From the NCBI GenBank assembly GCA_963712825.1, contig CAVQJP010000008.1:1-64000 (forward strand): a stretch of 64,000 nt of DNA, written 5' to 3'. The stretch is from AP-15 sp963712825. GTDB lineage: Bacteria; Pseudomonadota; Alphaproteobacteria; ATCC43930; CGMCC-115725. The translations under genes were made by a program, and so were the position numbers. The notes under the pieces were generated by a model that was given only the letters and a program-made list of their open reading frames with translations, made no database searches and had not been told where the DNA came from. Within the stretch, counting starts at the first letter, position 1, and every line of letters starts with the position of its first letter. This document shows, in pieces, positions 43,798 to 52,437 of the stretch.

Positions 43798-45930
43798 ATG
43801 CCTACGCCAACTGTCGTCTATCTCACTTCGGGCTCGTCCTGGACTGTCCCCAGCGATTGGAATTCGTCGTCCGACACGATCGAGTGCATTGGCGCCGGCG
43901 GTTCCGGCGCGTCCTCGTATTCGCAAGGGTTCGGCGGCGGCGGCGGCGGCGCATATTCGCTGGTCTCCAATCTGGCGCTGACCGCCGGCGCGATGATCTC
44001 CTACGGGGTCGGCACCGGCGGCGCTTCGGTCACCGGCGGCGGCTCCGCGGGCAACGCCGGCGGCGACACGTGGTTCAACGGCACATCGCTCTCATCCTGC
44101 TCGGCTGGCGCGCAGGGCGGCAAGGGCGGCAACGCCGACCCGAACCTTAATGCCGCCCAGGGCGGACAGGCCGCGGCCGGCACCGGCACGACCAAGTATT
44201 CGGGGGGCAACGGCGGCGTACCTAACGAATATGGCGGCTCGGGCGGCGGCGGAGCGGCCGGCAGGAACGGAGCCGGGGCGAACGGCACCAGCCAACCGGG
44301 AGGATTGAGCGGCGTTGCCGGCGGCCAAGGCGACAACGGCTTCGGGGGGAGCGGGGGATCGGGCGGCGTCAATGGCGGCAGCGCGGCGCAAGCTGGCGCA
44401 GCAGGTAGCGAATACAATAGTTCGCACGGCTCCGGGGGCGGTGGGGGCGGCGGGGCGTATTCGTCAAATCCGGGCGGTGCGGGCGGGAATTACGGCGCCG
44501 GCGGCGGCGGGGCCGCCTATTCGGCCGGCACGTCGGGCACCGGCGCAGGCGGCATCATCGTCATCACCTACACGCCAGCGGCAACAATTGTAACCAGCGA
44601 CAGCAACTTCCCCACCGAGGGTTCGGGGCGCCTGCTCTCGGCCGGGTCGTTGAGCGCCGAGGCGACGGAACTGGTTCGGCGCAGTCACGGCGCCGGATCG
44701 CTGACCCGCATTTTTCGACGCGCAAGTCATCCGGCTGGCGCATGGATGGGCGCTCGCGCGCGTAGCCGTTATATCTTTTCCACCGGCGCCGCGGGCGGCG
44801 CGATGCCGCTCGAATGGGCGCTCAGCGCGGGCGGTCCAACGCTGTTTGGAGACAGCGTCGCCCGGGTTGAATTCGTGACAGGAGCTCGCCGGGATACTCC
44901 GGCGCCGGTCGAAGCTTCACTGGGCGTCGCGGCCGATTCCCGTAACCCGATTGAAGCCGCTGTCTCGCAGCGTTCCGACGCACCTGTCGATGGCGAATTC
45001 GCGCACGGTATCGCGCGAGACAGCGGCAACCCCGTCGAAAACCTCGGGGGGACGACGACCGTCAGCCACGACAGCTTTGCTCCGGTCGAAAGCGTCGCGT
45101 CGGGTCAAGCCGATGCATCGTTCGCCCGCGAGCTATCGAGCACCGTCGGGGCCGACACATCGACGCGACCGGAATGGCTGCTTGCGCTGCGGGCCATACC
45201 GGCATTGCGAGTAGAAATTCTGTCGGTGACGCGCAGCGATCGGGGTCTGCTGTTTGAGAACACCGGCGCGCTGACCTTGGCTGGCGACAGTTTCGCGCCG
45301 TTTGAGACTCTAGTGGGTGTTGGTCGCGACAGTCTTGGGCCGGTCGAGGCGCTGGCTAGGCCGACCGGCGAGACGCGAGCGCTGCTCGAATGGCCCGGTG
45401 CCGTCTCGCGCGACAACAATTCGCCCATCGAAGCGAAGGCGACGGTGCTGCGTTTCGGCGCCGGGTTCGAGATCGAATTCCAGGCGGCAGGCAACAGAAG
45501 CATTTTCGCCGATACCGGGGCGGCGATCGAATATATGGCGCGGGCGGCCGCTGATCGTTTGGCGCCGCTTGAAGGTCTCGGCCAAGCGGTTGTCGCCTTC
45601 GACACTGTCGCGGGGTTGGAAAACGTTGCCGCTCTCCGCGGCGCTGCTCCCGCGGCAGCTGAGGGTTTGGCTGTACTGTCGGGCGACGGGTTGTTGCCGG
45701 TAGAAGCGGGCGGCTCGCTGGTGCGCGATTTTAGCGCCGCGGCGGAAACCGCAGGTCTGCTGCTGCTGCGCAGCGACACGATTGTTGTTGTCGAAACGCT
45801 GAACGATGCCGCGGCCGATGTCTGGATTGCACTCGAATCGGGTTTTCTGATCCCGACCGCGCTGCTCTCGGTCGAACGAGGCCGTATATTGGCGACACCC
45901 GGTCGCCTCCGCATCCTGAAGGTGTATTGA
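43798..45930 (+). CDS. Glycine-rich tail-fibre-like protein with D-x3-P-x-E repeats
   Basis: 710 residues. Residues 1-265 are glycine-rich and close with GTGAGGIIVITYTP, the typical end of phage poly-glycine fibre domains (as in adhesins with polyglycine II helices). Residues about 345-690 consist of degenerate units of roughly 13-25 residues around D-S-x-x-P-(V/I)-E, for example DSRNPIEA, DSGNPVEN, DSFAPVES, DSLGPVEA, DNNSPIEA. The C-terminus (VERGRILATPGRLRILKVY) is basic. The likely role is host adhesion. Overlaps the next gene at its last base. Confidence 0.75.
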   Translation: MPTPTVVYLTSGSSWTVPSDWNSSSDTIECIGAGGSGASSYSQGFGGGGGGAYSLVSNLALTAGAMISYGVGTGGASVTGGGSAGNAGGDTWFNGTSLSSCSAGAQGGKGGNADPNLNAAQGGQAAAGTGTTKYSGGNGGVPNEYGGSGGGGAAGRNGAGANGTSQPGGLSGVAGGQGDNGFGGSGGSGGVNGGSAAQAGAAGSEYNSSHGSGGGGGGGAYSSNPGGAGGNYGAGGGGAAYSAGTSGTGAGGIIVITYTPAATIVTSDSNFPTEGSGRLLSAGSLSAEATELVRRSHGAGSLTRIFRRASHPAGAWMGARARSRYIFSTGAAGGAMPLEWALSAGGPTLFGDSVARVEFVTGARRDTPAPVEASLGVAADSRNPIEAAVSQRSDAPVDGEFAHGIARDSGNPVENLGGTTTVSHDSFAPVESVASGQADASFARELSSTVGADTSTRPEWLLALRAIPALRVEILSVTRSDRGLLFENTGALTLAGDSFAPFETLVGVGRDSLGPVEALARPTGETRALLEWPGAVSRDNNSPIEAKATVLRFGAGFEIEFQAAGNRSIFADTGAAIEYMARAAADRLAPLEGLGQAVVAFDTVAGLENVAALRGAAPAAAEGLAVLSGDGLLPVEAGGSLVRDFSAAAETAGLLLLRSDTIVVVETLNDAAADVWIALESGFLIPTALLSVERGRILATPGRLRILKVY

Positions 45931-46307
45931 TGCGACTGACGCAGCCGTTTACGCCGATAGAGCCCGGCGAGATCGATTATTTCGTCTTTGATTTCACTGG
46001 CGACATCGGCGCGGCGACGATCATATCGACGAGCTGGATCTGCACGCTGGCCCCGTATCAAACCGCTACCGACCCCACTCCTCAAGCACGCGTCTTGGGG
46101 GCCACGTCGGCGACGACGATCCAACTGCGGTCTCCGTTTGACGGCTCGCTGCAAACGAAGGCGGGCTTTTTTTCGGTCGCCACGATCGGCGGCATGCCGA
46201 ACTCGGCTGTTGGGGCAACTTATATTCTGGAGGCCGCCGTGGCTCTGAGCGACGGCCGCGTCTTAAAGCTCAACGGGACGCTCCTATGCACGGCGCCAGG
46301 AATATGA
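45930..46307 (+). CDS. Phage fibre-tail adaptor-like protein
   Basis: 125 residues. FTPIEPGEIDYFVFDFTGDIGAATIISTSWICTL...GATYILEAAVALSDGRVLKLNGTLLC is the pattern of small beta-sandwich proteins annotated as fibre-tail adaptors in siphoviruses. ATG at 45930 overlaps the previous stop (tgATG). It follows directly on the fibre gene, in keeping with a joining role. Confidence 0.65.
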   Translation: MRLTQPFTPIEPGEIDYFVFDFTGDIGAATIISTSWICTLAPYQTATDPTPQARVLGATSATTIQLRSPFDGSLQTKAGFFSVATIGGMPNSAVGATYILEAAVALSDGRVLKLNGTLLCTAPGI

Positions 46308-46400
46308 ACGCGGAAGACAACGGGTCGCTTTTTTTCCGGACACTGACTTATGCCAGCCGGTGCGCGCCTTGAGCCAAAATTACAGCCTGGAAATCGGATA

Positions 46401-48542
46401 ATGAAAATCTATCTCCCGATCGCCAAGGTCAATGCGGAGAGCCGCGAGGTATGGGGCTACGCCTCGACCGAGGCGCGAGATGACCAAGGCGAGATCATCA
46501 AGCGCGACGCGTTGGTCGCGGCACTCGGCGACTACATGAAATTCGCCAACATCCGCGAGATGCACCAGCTTTCTGCAGTCGGCGTGGCCAGGGAAGCCGC
46601 AGTGGACGACAAAGGCCTCTATATCGGAGCCAAGATCGTTGATGATCAGGCATGGCAAAAGGTCGTCGAAGGCGTCTACAAGGGTTATTCGATTGGCGGC
46701 CGCGTGACCCAGCGCGACCAGGCTGACTACAAGACGATCACCGGGCTCGTTTTGAACGAAATCTCGCTGGTCGACCGCCCGGCCAACCCCGAGGCGATTT
46801 TCGATTATTGGAAAGCATCAGGAGCTGCGCGCATGCCGGAGACCCGATTTAACGCGCCATTGCAGATCTGGGCCTGCGGTGTGCCGGAGCATCGGCATAT
46901 CGCCAAGGCGGAGGCATTGAGGTGCCAAGAGCAAGTTGCCGGCTCAGGGGCTGGGTTGATCGCGGCGGCGAGGAACGCAATCACCAACGTCGAAGACGCG
47001 CTGGAAAAAGCCCAGGGCGAAACCGGGCAAGGGGCAGCCCACGGCGATGTGGACTATGCCGATCCCGGGTACCAAGCCGACGGCAAAAAGCGTTATCCGA
47101 TTGACAGTGAAAAGCACATCCGCGCCGCCTGGAATTTCATCAACCGGCCCGGCAACGCAAAGCGATACACCGCCGCCCAGCTTGACACAATCAGGACCCG
47201 CATCGTCGCGGCGTGGAAAGAGAAAATCGATGCCGGCGGCCCGCCTTCCGCTGGCGAAGAGGGAAAAAAAGCCGGGCGGAGCGCCGCTCATTGCGCTTTG
47301 ACAAAGGCGCTGTGGGACGTAGGCCAGGTCGCGCGCATCATCCTCGATCTCAATTGGCTCAAAGAGAGCCTCGCGGTTGAAGCGGCGATGGAGGCGGACG
47401 ACTCGCCGCAGCCGGCAAGGCTGCAAGGGATTATCGTCGAGCTGTGCGATTTTCTGAACGCATTGGTCGCCGAAGAAACCGGCGAAATCCTGGACGACGC
47501 GGAAGCTGCCGGCGCGCCGGAACCGGGGGCTGCCGAAACCATAATCGTGGCGGGCGGCGCCAGAGGTGCGGCACTCATCGCCAATTTATGCCGGGCGCAA
47601 AGCCCGAAAATGCGGAAGCTGGCAGCCGCGATTCTCGCCAAGGCCAAGCACAGCGACGGGGACCAAGCGATGTTGGACCTGGCCTATCGCGCCGTTGACA
47701 AATGCGCGGGAATGGATGGTTTGCTGTTTGCCGAGAAAAGCCATCTGGCACAGGCGCGCGATGCGCTGAAAGCAGCCGGGGCGGCGGCAGCGACGATGGA
47801 TGCAACCATCGACACCGCACGCAACCTGGAGCTTCTGCCCACGATGGTCCGCCCGCCCGAGCCGGAATTCCGCTCGGGTGAAAACTCCACGATCGACAGC
47901 TCGAGACGCCCGGGGTCGTCAGGCGCCGGCGGTGGCGTGCTGGAAATGATCGCAGCGGTGCTGGGAAAGCGAGGCCAAGGCCATCAGGCGCTGATGGACG
48001 TCGCCCATGACTGCATCGGCAAGCTGACCGACGGCGGCTGCTGTCATGCAGCCAAGGCCGGTGCGCGGCATTCGAGAGAGACGCTGGGTCATCTCGCGAA
48101 AGCGCACGACCATCTTGTCGCCGCCGGCGCCAAATGCGACGCGGCAGGATTTTCCGCCGAGGAGGAGGGCGAGGGCTCGGAATTTGAGACCGGGAAGCTC
48201 GCGGCGGGGGGCGTGGCAAAGCTCATCGCCGCAGAACGAGCCGAGAAGGCGGCCCTGATCGCGACCCTATCCGACATCGTGCCGCGGCTCGACCAGTTGA
48301 CGAAGCGGGTTGAGGATATCGCCCGCACGCCGCTGCCGCCGCTGACAATTGCCAAAGGTGTCACCGCGATCTCCAAACAGCAAGACGCCGGCAGCGCAGC
48401 AACGCTCTCGCCCGACGATCTCGCCGCGGTTTTTTCTCGCATGAGCAAGGATGAACAAACTCTGACCCTGATCAAGGCGAGCTACGCCCGTCCCATTCAA
48501 CCACCCGGCCTCGCTCCCACCAGGGAGACACGAGGCGAGTAG
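46401..48542 (+). CDS. Prohead protease (XkdF-like) fused to scaffold-like region
   Basis: 713 residues. Residues 1-140 are an XkdF/S78-type serine protease: VWGYASTEARDDQGEIIKRDAL, His in IREMHQLSAVG, Ser in YKGYSIGGRV, and LNEISLVDRPANPEA. Residues about 225-280 (YPIDSEKHIRAAWNFINRPGNAKRYTAAQLDTIRTRIVAAWK) are a DUF6582-type domain. Two related helical segments follow (ILAKAKHSDGDQAMLDLAYRAVDK... and VLGKRGQGHQALMDVAHDCIGK..., each ending H-L-x-x-A-x-x-x-L-x-A-A-G-A). The C-terminal part is coiled-coil, as in scaffolds. Start chosen at 46401, where homology begins. The protease would cut the scaffold and mature the capsid. Confidence 0.85.
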   Translation: MKIYLPIAKVNAESREVWGYASTEARDDQGEIIKRDALVAALGDYMKFANIREMHQLSAVGVAREAAVDDKGLYIGAKIVDDQAWQKVVEGVYKGYSIGGRVTQRDQADYKTITGLVLNEISLVDRPANPEAIFDYWKASGAARMPETRFNAPLQIWACGVPEHRHIAKAEALRCQEQVAGSGAGLIAAARNAITNVEDALEKAQGETGQGAAHGDVDYADPGYQADGKKRYPIDSEKHIRAAWNFINRPGNAKRYTAAQLDTIRTRIVAAWKEKIDAGGPPSAGEEGKKAGRSAAHCALTKALWDVGQVARIILDLNWLKESLAVEAAMEADDSPQPARLQGIIVELCDFLNALVAEETGEILDDAEAAGAPEPGAAETIIVAGGARGAALIANLCRAQSPKMRKLAAAILAKAKHSDGDQAMLDLAYRAVDKCAGMDGLLFAEKSHLAQARDALKAAGAAAATMDATIDTARNLELLPTMVRPPEPEFRSGENSTIDSSRRPGSSGAGGGVLEMIAAVLGKRGQGHQALMDVAHDCIGKLTDGGCCHAAKAGARHSRETLGHLAKAHDHLVAAGAKCDAAGFSAEEEGEGSEFETGKLAAGGVAKLIAAERAEKAALIATLSDIVPRLDQLTKRVEDIARTPLPPLTIAKGVTAISKQQDAGSAATLSPDDLAAVFSRMSKDEQTLTLIKASYARPIQPPGLAPTRETRGE

Positions 48543-48563
48543 AAGGGCCATCCGGCCGTAACC

Positions 48564-48590
48564 AAACCCGCCCTTAGGCGGGTTTTTCTT
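48564..48590 (+). terminator. Rho-independent terminator between protease and capsid genes
   Basis: Perfect 9-base stem AAACCCGCC / GGCGGGTTT (48564-48572 with 48577-48585) around CTTA, followed by TTCTT. It stands 22 bases after the protease stop and 27 bases before the capsid ATG. No promoter is obvious after it, so some readthrough or antitermination is needed for capsid expression. Confidence 0.8.
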
Positions 48591-48616
48591 TGCCCCCCTG
48601 TCGGGAGGATTATCAA

Positions 48617-50117
48617 ATGAGTTCGATCACCCAGGAATCGCTGGAGCTGTTGAAAAGAGCTCTGGCCGCGCCGGACGACTTGCTCGGCAAGTCGATCTCG
48701 ACCGCGACCGGCCTTCTCGCCTATGACCTCCAGGCGCCGGCGAAAAACCTCTATCCGTTTGTCACTCCGATCAGGAATGTCATGCCGCGGGTCGGCGGCG
48801 GCACCGGCACGGCGACCAATTGGCGCCAGGTCAACGCCATTATCGGTTCCGGTTTCGACGCGATGGGCTGGGTCCCGGAAGGCCAGCGTTCGGGCCAGAT
48901 GTCGTATTCGACCTCCAACAAATCGGCCACGTTTGTGACCATCGGCGAGGAAGACGCCGCCACCTTTGAAGCGATTTCCGCCGGCCGCGAGTTCGAGGAC
49001 ATCCAGGCGCGGATGACCTTTCGCCTGCTGCAAAAGATGATGCTGAAGGAGGAGATGGCGATCCTCGCCGGCAACGCCTCGCTGTCTCTGGGCATGCCGG
49101 CGACCCCCACCCTGTCCGCTTCCGGCACCGGCGGGACGCTGCCGAGCCGCCACCTACTTCGTCAAGGTCGTGGCGCTCACCCTCGAAGGCTATCAGAACT
49201 CCAGCGTGTCGGGCGGCGTCGCCACGACCAAGAATGTCACCGGCGTCGACGGCAAGATGTTCGCGCTTAACGGCGGCTCGTCGAACATCAGCGGCGAGGC
49301 GAGCCAGGCGCTGACCTTGGGCCAATCGCTGTTCTGCAGCGTCACGCCAATGCAGGGTGCGGTGGCGTATGCCTGGTACGTTTCGAGCTCGACCGGCACC
49401 GAGACCTTGCAAGCGATCACGACCATCAACAGCCTCGCACTGTCGGCGCCACTCGCCACCGGAAACCAGCCGCAGTCGGCGATCAGCGGCGACGCTTCCG
49501 CCAATCCGGCATACGCCTATGACGGGCTGCTGACGACGGCCCTCAAGATGGGCTCGAATGCGTATGTCGCCCAAATGCCCACCGGGGCAGCCGGGGTCGG
49601 CACGCCGCTGACCGGGTCGGGCCGCGGCTCGGTGGTCGAAATCGACAACATGTTCCAAGCGATGTGGACCAATTTCGAGCTGTCGCCGACCGTCCTCTAC
49701 GTCAATGCCCAGGAGCTCAAGAACATCACCACCAAGGTCTTGAGCAATGCCTCGGGGCCGCTCTTGCGTTATGACGCGCCCGCCGACGGCAGCGACGGAG
49801 AGTACCAGCTCACCGCCTCGGGCGTCGTCCAGTTCTACTACAATCCGTTCGCGATTTATGGCGGGCTCCGCATCCCGATCAAGATCCACCCGCGCGTACC
49901 CCCCGGCACGATCCTCGGCTGGGCGGAGAACCTGCCGATCCAGTATCAGTCGAACGAAGTCCCCAACGTCGCCGAGCTGAAAACCCGGCAGGATTATTAC
50001 CAGATCGACTGGCCGATCACGACGCGTCAGCGCCAGGTCGGCGTCTATGCCGAAGAGGTGCTGGCGGTCTATGCACCTTTCGCTATGGGTGTCATCACCA
50101 ACATCGCCAACGGCTGA
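48617..50117 (+). pseudogene. Major capsid protein gene, +1 frameshift
   Basis: About 500 residues once the frame is restored. Part 1 (48617-49144) begins MSSITQESLELLKRALAAPDDLLGKSISTATG and contains the capsid core start (NATNWRQ-type region, GWVPEGQRSG, REFEDIQARMTFRLLQKMMLKEEMAILAGN). Part 2 (from 49146) continues ATYFVKVVALTLEGYQNSS and ends with RYDAPADGSDGEYQLTASGVVQFYYNPFAIYGG...IPIKIHPRVPPGTILGWAENLP. One extra A at about 49145 breaks CCG-GCC-GCC-ACC. Residues about 170-300 look like an Ig/fibronectin-like insert exposed on the capsid. GGGAGGA precedes the ATG. As the gene is needed for particle formation, either the base is an error or the element is dying. Confidence 0.85.
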
Positions 50118-50122
50118 CGCCG

Positions 50123-50527
50123 ATGCCGAGGCTGGTAGCGCTGCGTGCGGTGTTCGGGCAAGACGAGGCCAATCACGGCACCAGGCGCTATCGCGTCGGC
50201 ATCGACGGTATTGTACGGGTGCCGCCGGAGGCCGCTTTCCACCTGATCGGCAGAGGGGGGTTCGCCGTCGTGCGGCCGCCCGCGGCTGCGGCGGAGATGA
50301 GCAGTCCCGGCGAGGCGGCGCCGGGCGCGCTCGTCCGGCTGCATCACGACGCTGCCGCCGGGTGCAGCTGTGGCGGGCGCGAATATCACGGCAACGAGAA
50401 CGGCGACGTCATCGTTCCGGCTGCGGCGGTGGCCGAGCTGACTGCGCACGGCTTTGTGCCGCCAGCACCCAATGTGAATTCGCTACCCCAGGCTGCCGAA
50501 AGGCCGCCCAGACCGCCGAATTCGTGA
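50123..50527 (+). CDS. Small phage head protein of unknown function
   Basis: 134 residues beginning MPRLVALRAVFGQDEANHGTRRYRVGIDGIVRVPPEAAFHLIGRGGFAVV, a small beta-fold commonly found just after capsid genes in related prophages. Its Cys/His cluster (CSCGGREYHG) is notable but not a known motif. Starts 5 bases after the capsid stop. Confidence 0.6.
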   Translation: MPRLVALRAVFGQDEANHGTRRYRVGIDGIVRVPPEAAFHLIGRGGFAVVRPPAAAAEMSSPGEAAPGALVRLHHDAAAGCSCGGREYHGNENGDVIVPAAAVAELTAHGFVPPAPNVNSLPQAAERPPRPPNS

Positions 50528-50574
50528 CCGCGAGCAACCCGCCGGCGGGTCTGCCAGCAACGAAGGCTGCAATC

Positions 50575-50868
50575 ATGTCGGAAATAAACGAGGCGGTTTA
50601 TGCCGCGGCTGTCCGCCGCGCCATTATGGCAATCAACCCGTCGGTCACCGATGCCGGACAGGCTTGCGGCTGGGGGGCGACACTCGACGCGGTCAGCACG
50701 ATCCTGATGTCGCTGCTGATCGCGGCCGTGGGTGGTGATGGCGCGCGCTCCGCCTGCGGCCGGATGTACGAAGACGTGGGCCGGCTGGAGCGGGCCTGGG
50801 CGCCGATGCTGGCGTCGGCTTCGGCGTCGGCGTCGGACGGCGCCGACGAGCCGAGAGGGCGGGCCTGA
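50575..50868 (+). CDS. Small helical phage protein
   Basis: 97 residues, mostly helical: MSEINEAVYAAAVRRAIMAINPSVTDAGQACGW...TILMSLLIAAVGGD, with an Ala/Ser-rich acidic tail. Not recognised. AAGG lies 8 bases before ATG 50575; a GTG at 50524 overlapping the previous stop would add 17 residues. Its last base starts the connector gene. Confidence 0.55.
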   Translation: MSEINEAVYAAAVRRAIMAINPSVTDAGQACGWGATLDAVSTILMSLLIAAVGGDGARSACGRMYEDVGRLERAWAPMLASASASASDGADEPRGRA

Positions 50869-51515
50869 TGGCGTATGGCGATTTGACGACCTTAAGCGAT
50901 GTCAAGGCTTGGCTGCAGACCGGCCAAAGCGCTTTTCCGCCAACCGACGACGGGTTGCTCACGCGGCTGATCGCTGCTGCGAGCCAGTATATGCAAACCT
51001 GGCTCAACCGCCGGATCGCCCAGGCCGACTATCTCGAGGTGCGAGACGGCACGGGCGGACAGCGGCTGCAGTTTGCCTGCTTTCCGGTCTCCACCGTGCT
51101 GTCGCTGACGATCGACGGCATTGCGATTCCGCCGGCGCCGCCGCCATTGCCGAGCACCGGCACTACAGCCGGCTATGTGTTTTCCGCGACGCAGCTGGCG
51201 GTGCGCGGCTATTCCTTCACGCGCCGAATCCAGAACGTCGTGTTCACCTACACGGCAGGCTATCCATCGGTCCCACCCGAAATCGCCCAGAGCTGCATCG
51301 AGCTGGTCGCGTTGCGCTACCGGGAACGCACACGGATTGGCGAAGTCGCGAGGTCTGTCGGCGGCGGCGAAACGGCGTCGTATTCGCAAAAGGACATGAG
51401 CCCAGCAATCATGACGTTGCTGCAGCAATACCGCATCGTCGCGCCGATCGCCGGAACTACGATCGTGATGGCTGAAACCGCGACTGATCCTGCGGTCCTC
51501 GGAGGTGCGTTGTGA
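50868..51515 (+). CDS. Head-tail connector protein (gp6-like)
   Basis: 215 residues. LTTLSDVKAWLQTGQSAFPPTDDGLLTRLIAAASQYMQTWLNRRI is the helical start of HK97 gp6/SPP1 gp15-type connectors, which sit under the portal. Then a beta insert (LQFACFPVSTVLSLTIDGI) and PEIAQSCIELVALRYRERTRIGEVAR, which closes the fold. ATG overlaps the previous stop (tgATG). Confidence 0.75.
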   Translation: MAYGDLTTLSDVKAWLQTGQSAFPPTDDGLLTRLIAAASQYMQTWLNRRIAQADYLEVRDGTGGQRLQFACFPVSTVLSLTIDGIAIPPAPPPLPSTGTTAGYVFSATQLAVRGYSFTRRIQNVVFTYTAGYPSVPPEIAQSCIELVALRYRERTRIGEVARSVGGGETASYSQKDMSPAIMTLLQQYRIVAPIAGTTIVMAETATDPAVLGGAL

Positions 51516-51991
51516 TATCGGCGTCCCTAGTCGGCGATAGCACGGTGCTCGATCGGCTGCGGCAAATACCCGAAGTCGCCCGCCAAGGGGTTGCCCGCGC
51601 CGTCGCGCAGCTCGGCATCGATCTGCAGAACAACGTTCAGCAGAACAAGCTGAGCGGCGAGGTTCTTCGCGTGCGCAGCGGAACCCTGCGCCAGAGCATC
51701 ATGCTGCAGACCGACCAGAGCGGCACGGCACTCACCGCAACAGTGTGGAGCAATCTCGATTATGCGGCGGCGCAGGAGTATGGATTTTCCGGCACGGTCA
51801 GTATCCGCGCCGCCTTGCGGCAGATCAAGGAGGCTTTTGGGCGCCCGATCGCGGCCAAAACGGTCAGCGTTCGCCCCTACGGCCGCCGGATGGATCTACC
51901 GGAGCGTTCTTTCCTGCGCTCGGCATTGGGTGACATGACGCCCGACATCAGCGCGGGTATCGAAGACGCATTGCGCACGGCGATCAGCTGA
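51512..51991 (+). CDS. HK97 gp10-like head-tail joining protein
   Basis: 159 residues. VLDRLRQIPEVARQGVARAVAQLGIDLQNNVQQNKLSGEVLRVRSGTLRQSIMLQ and LDYAAAQEYGFSG match the HK97 gp10 family (RTGxLRxSI and YA--QE-G motifs), the stopper or neck protein of siphoviruses and of GTAs. GTG start overlapping the connector stop. Confidence 0.8.
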   Translation: MISASLVGDSTVLDRLRQIPEVARQGVARAVAQLGIDLQNNVQQNKLSGEVLRVRSGTLRQSIMLQTDQSGTALTATVWSNLDYAAAQEYGFSGTVSIRAALRQIKEAFGRPIAAKTVSVRPYGRRMDLPERSFLRSALGDMTPDISAGIEDALRTAIS

Positions 51992-52425
51992 TGATAATCC
52001 GAGAGGCGATCTACTCGGCGCTGTGGGTATTGGGATCGGGTGCGGGGACCTTCGCCAGCGCCAACCGCAGGCTGCGGCATTGGGCGGATGTCGCGCCCGC
52101 CGAGCAGCCGGCGCTGTTTCTCAGTGAAAAGGGCGGCCATGCCGTCGTCAAGGCGCTGGGTGCGCCGATCGTTTGGACGCTGTACGCGGATTTTTATATC
52201 TATGTCCATTCGGACGATCCTTACGCAGCGCCCGCGACGATACTGAACCCTCTGCTCGATGCGCTGGAGCAGGTATTGGCGCCGTCGCCGGCGACCGGGA
52301 TTCAAAATCTCGGGCTGCCTGACATGGTCCAGCACGCCTACATCGCCGGCAAGATCGAAACCGACGAGGGCGTGCTCGGCGACCAGGCGATCGCTATCGT
52401 GCCGGTCGAAATTCTTTGCGTGTGA
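51991..52425 (+). CDS. Tail terminator-like protein (gpU/DUF3168 type)
   Basis: 144 residues. Position after the gp10-like gene, size, and an alpha/beta pattern with NPLLDALEQVLAPSPATGIQNLGLPDMVQHAYIAGKI ... PVEILCV fit the tail-terminator class that caps the tail tube below the head. Sequence similarity is weak, so the assignment rests on order and size. Starts at the last base of the previous gene. Confidence 0.6.
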   Translation: MIIREAIYSALWVLGSGAGTFASANRRLRHWADVAPAEQPALFLSEKGGHAVVKALGAPIVWTLYADFYIYVHSDDPYAAPATILNPLLDALEQVLAPSPATGIQNLGLPDMVQHAYIAGKIETDEGVLGDQAIAIVPVEILCV

Positions 52426-52437
52426 GGTTACGCCGCG

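Noticed and set aside
43924..44560. Tandem DNA repeat or CRISPR-like array in the glycine-rich stretch
   Set aside because: The repetition is of glycine codons only, with irregular spacing and no conserved repeat-spacer pattern.
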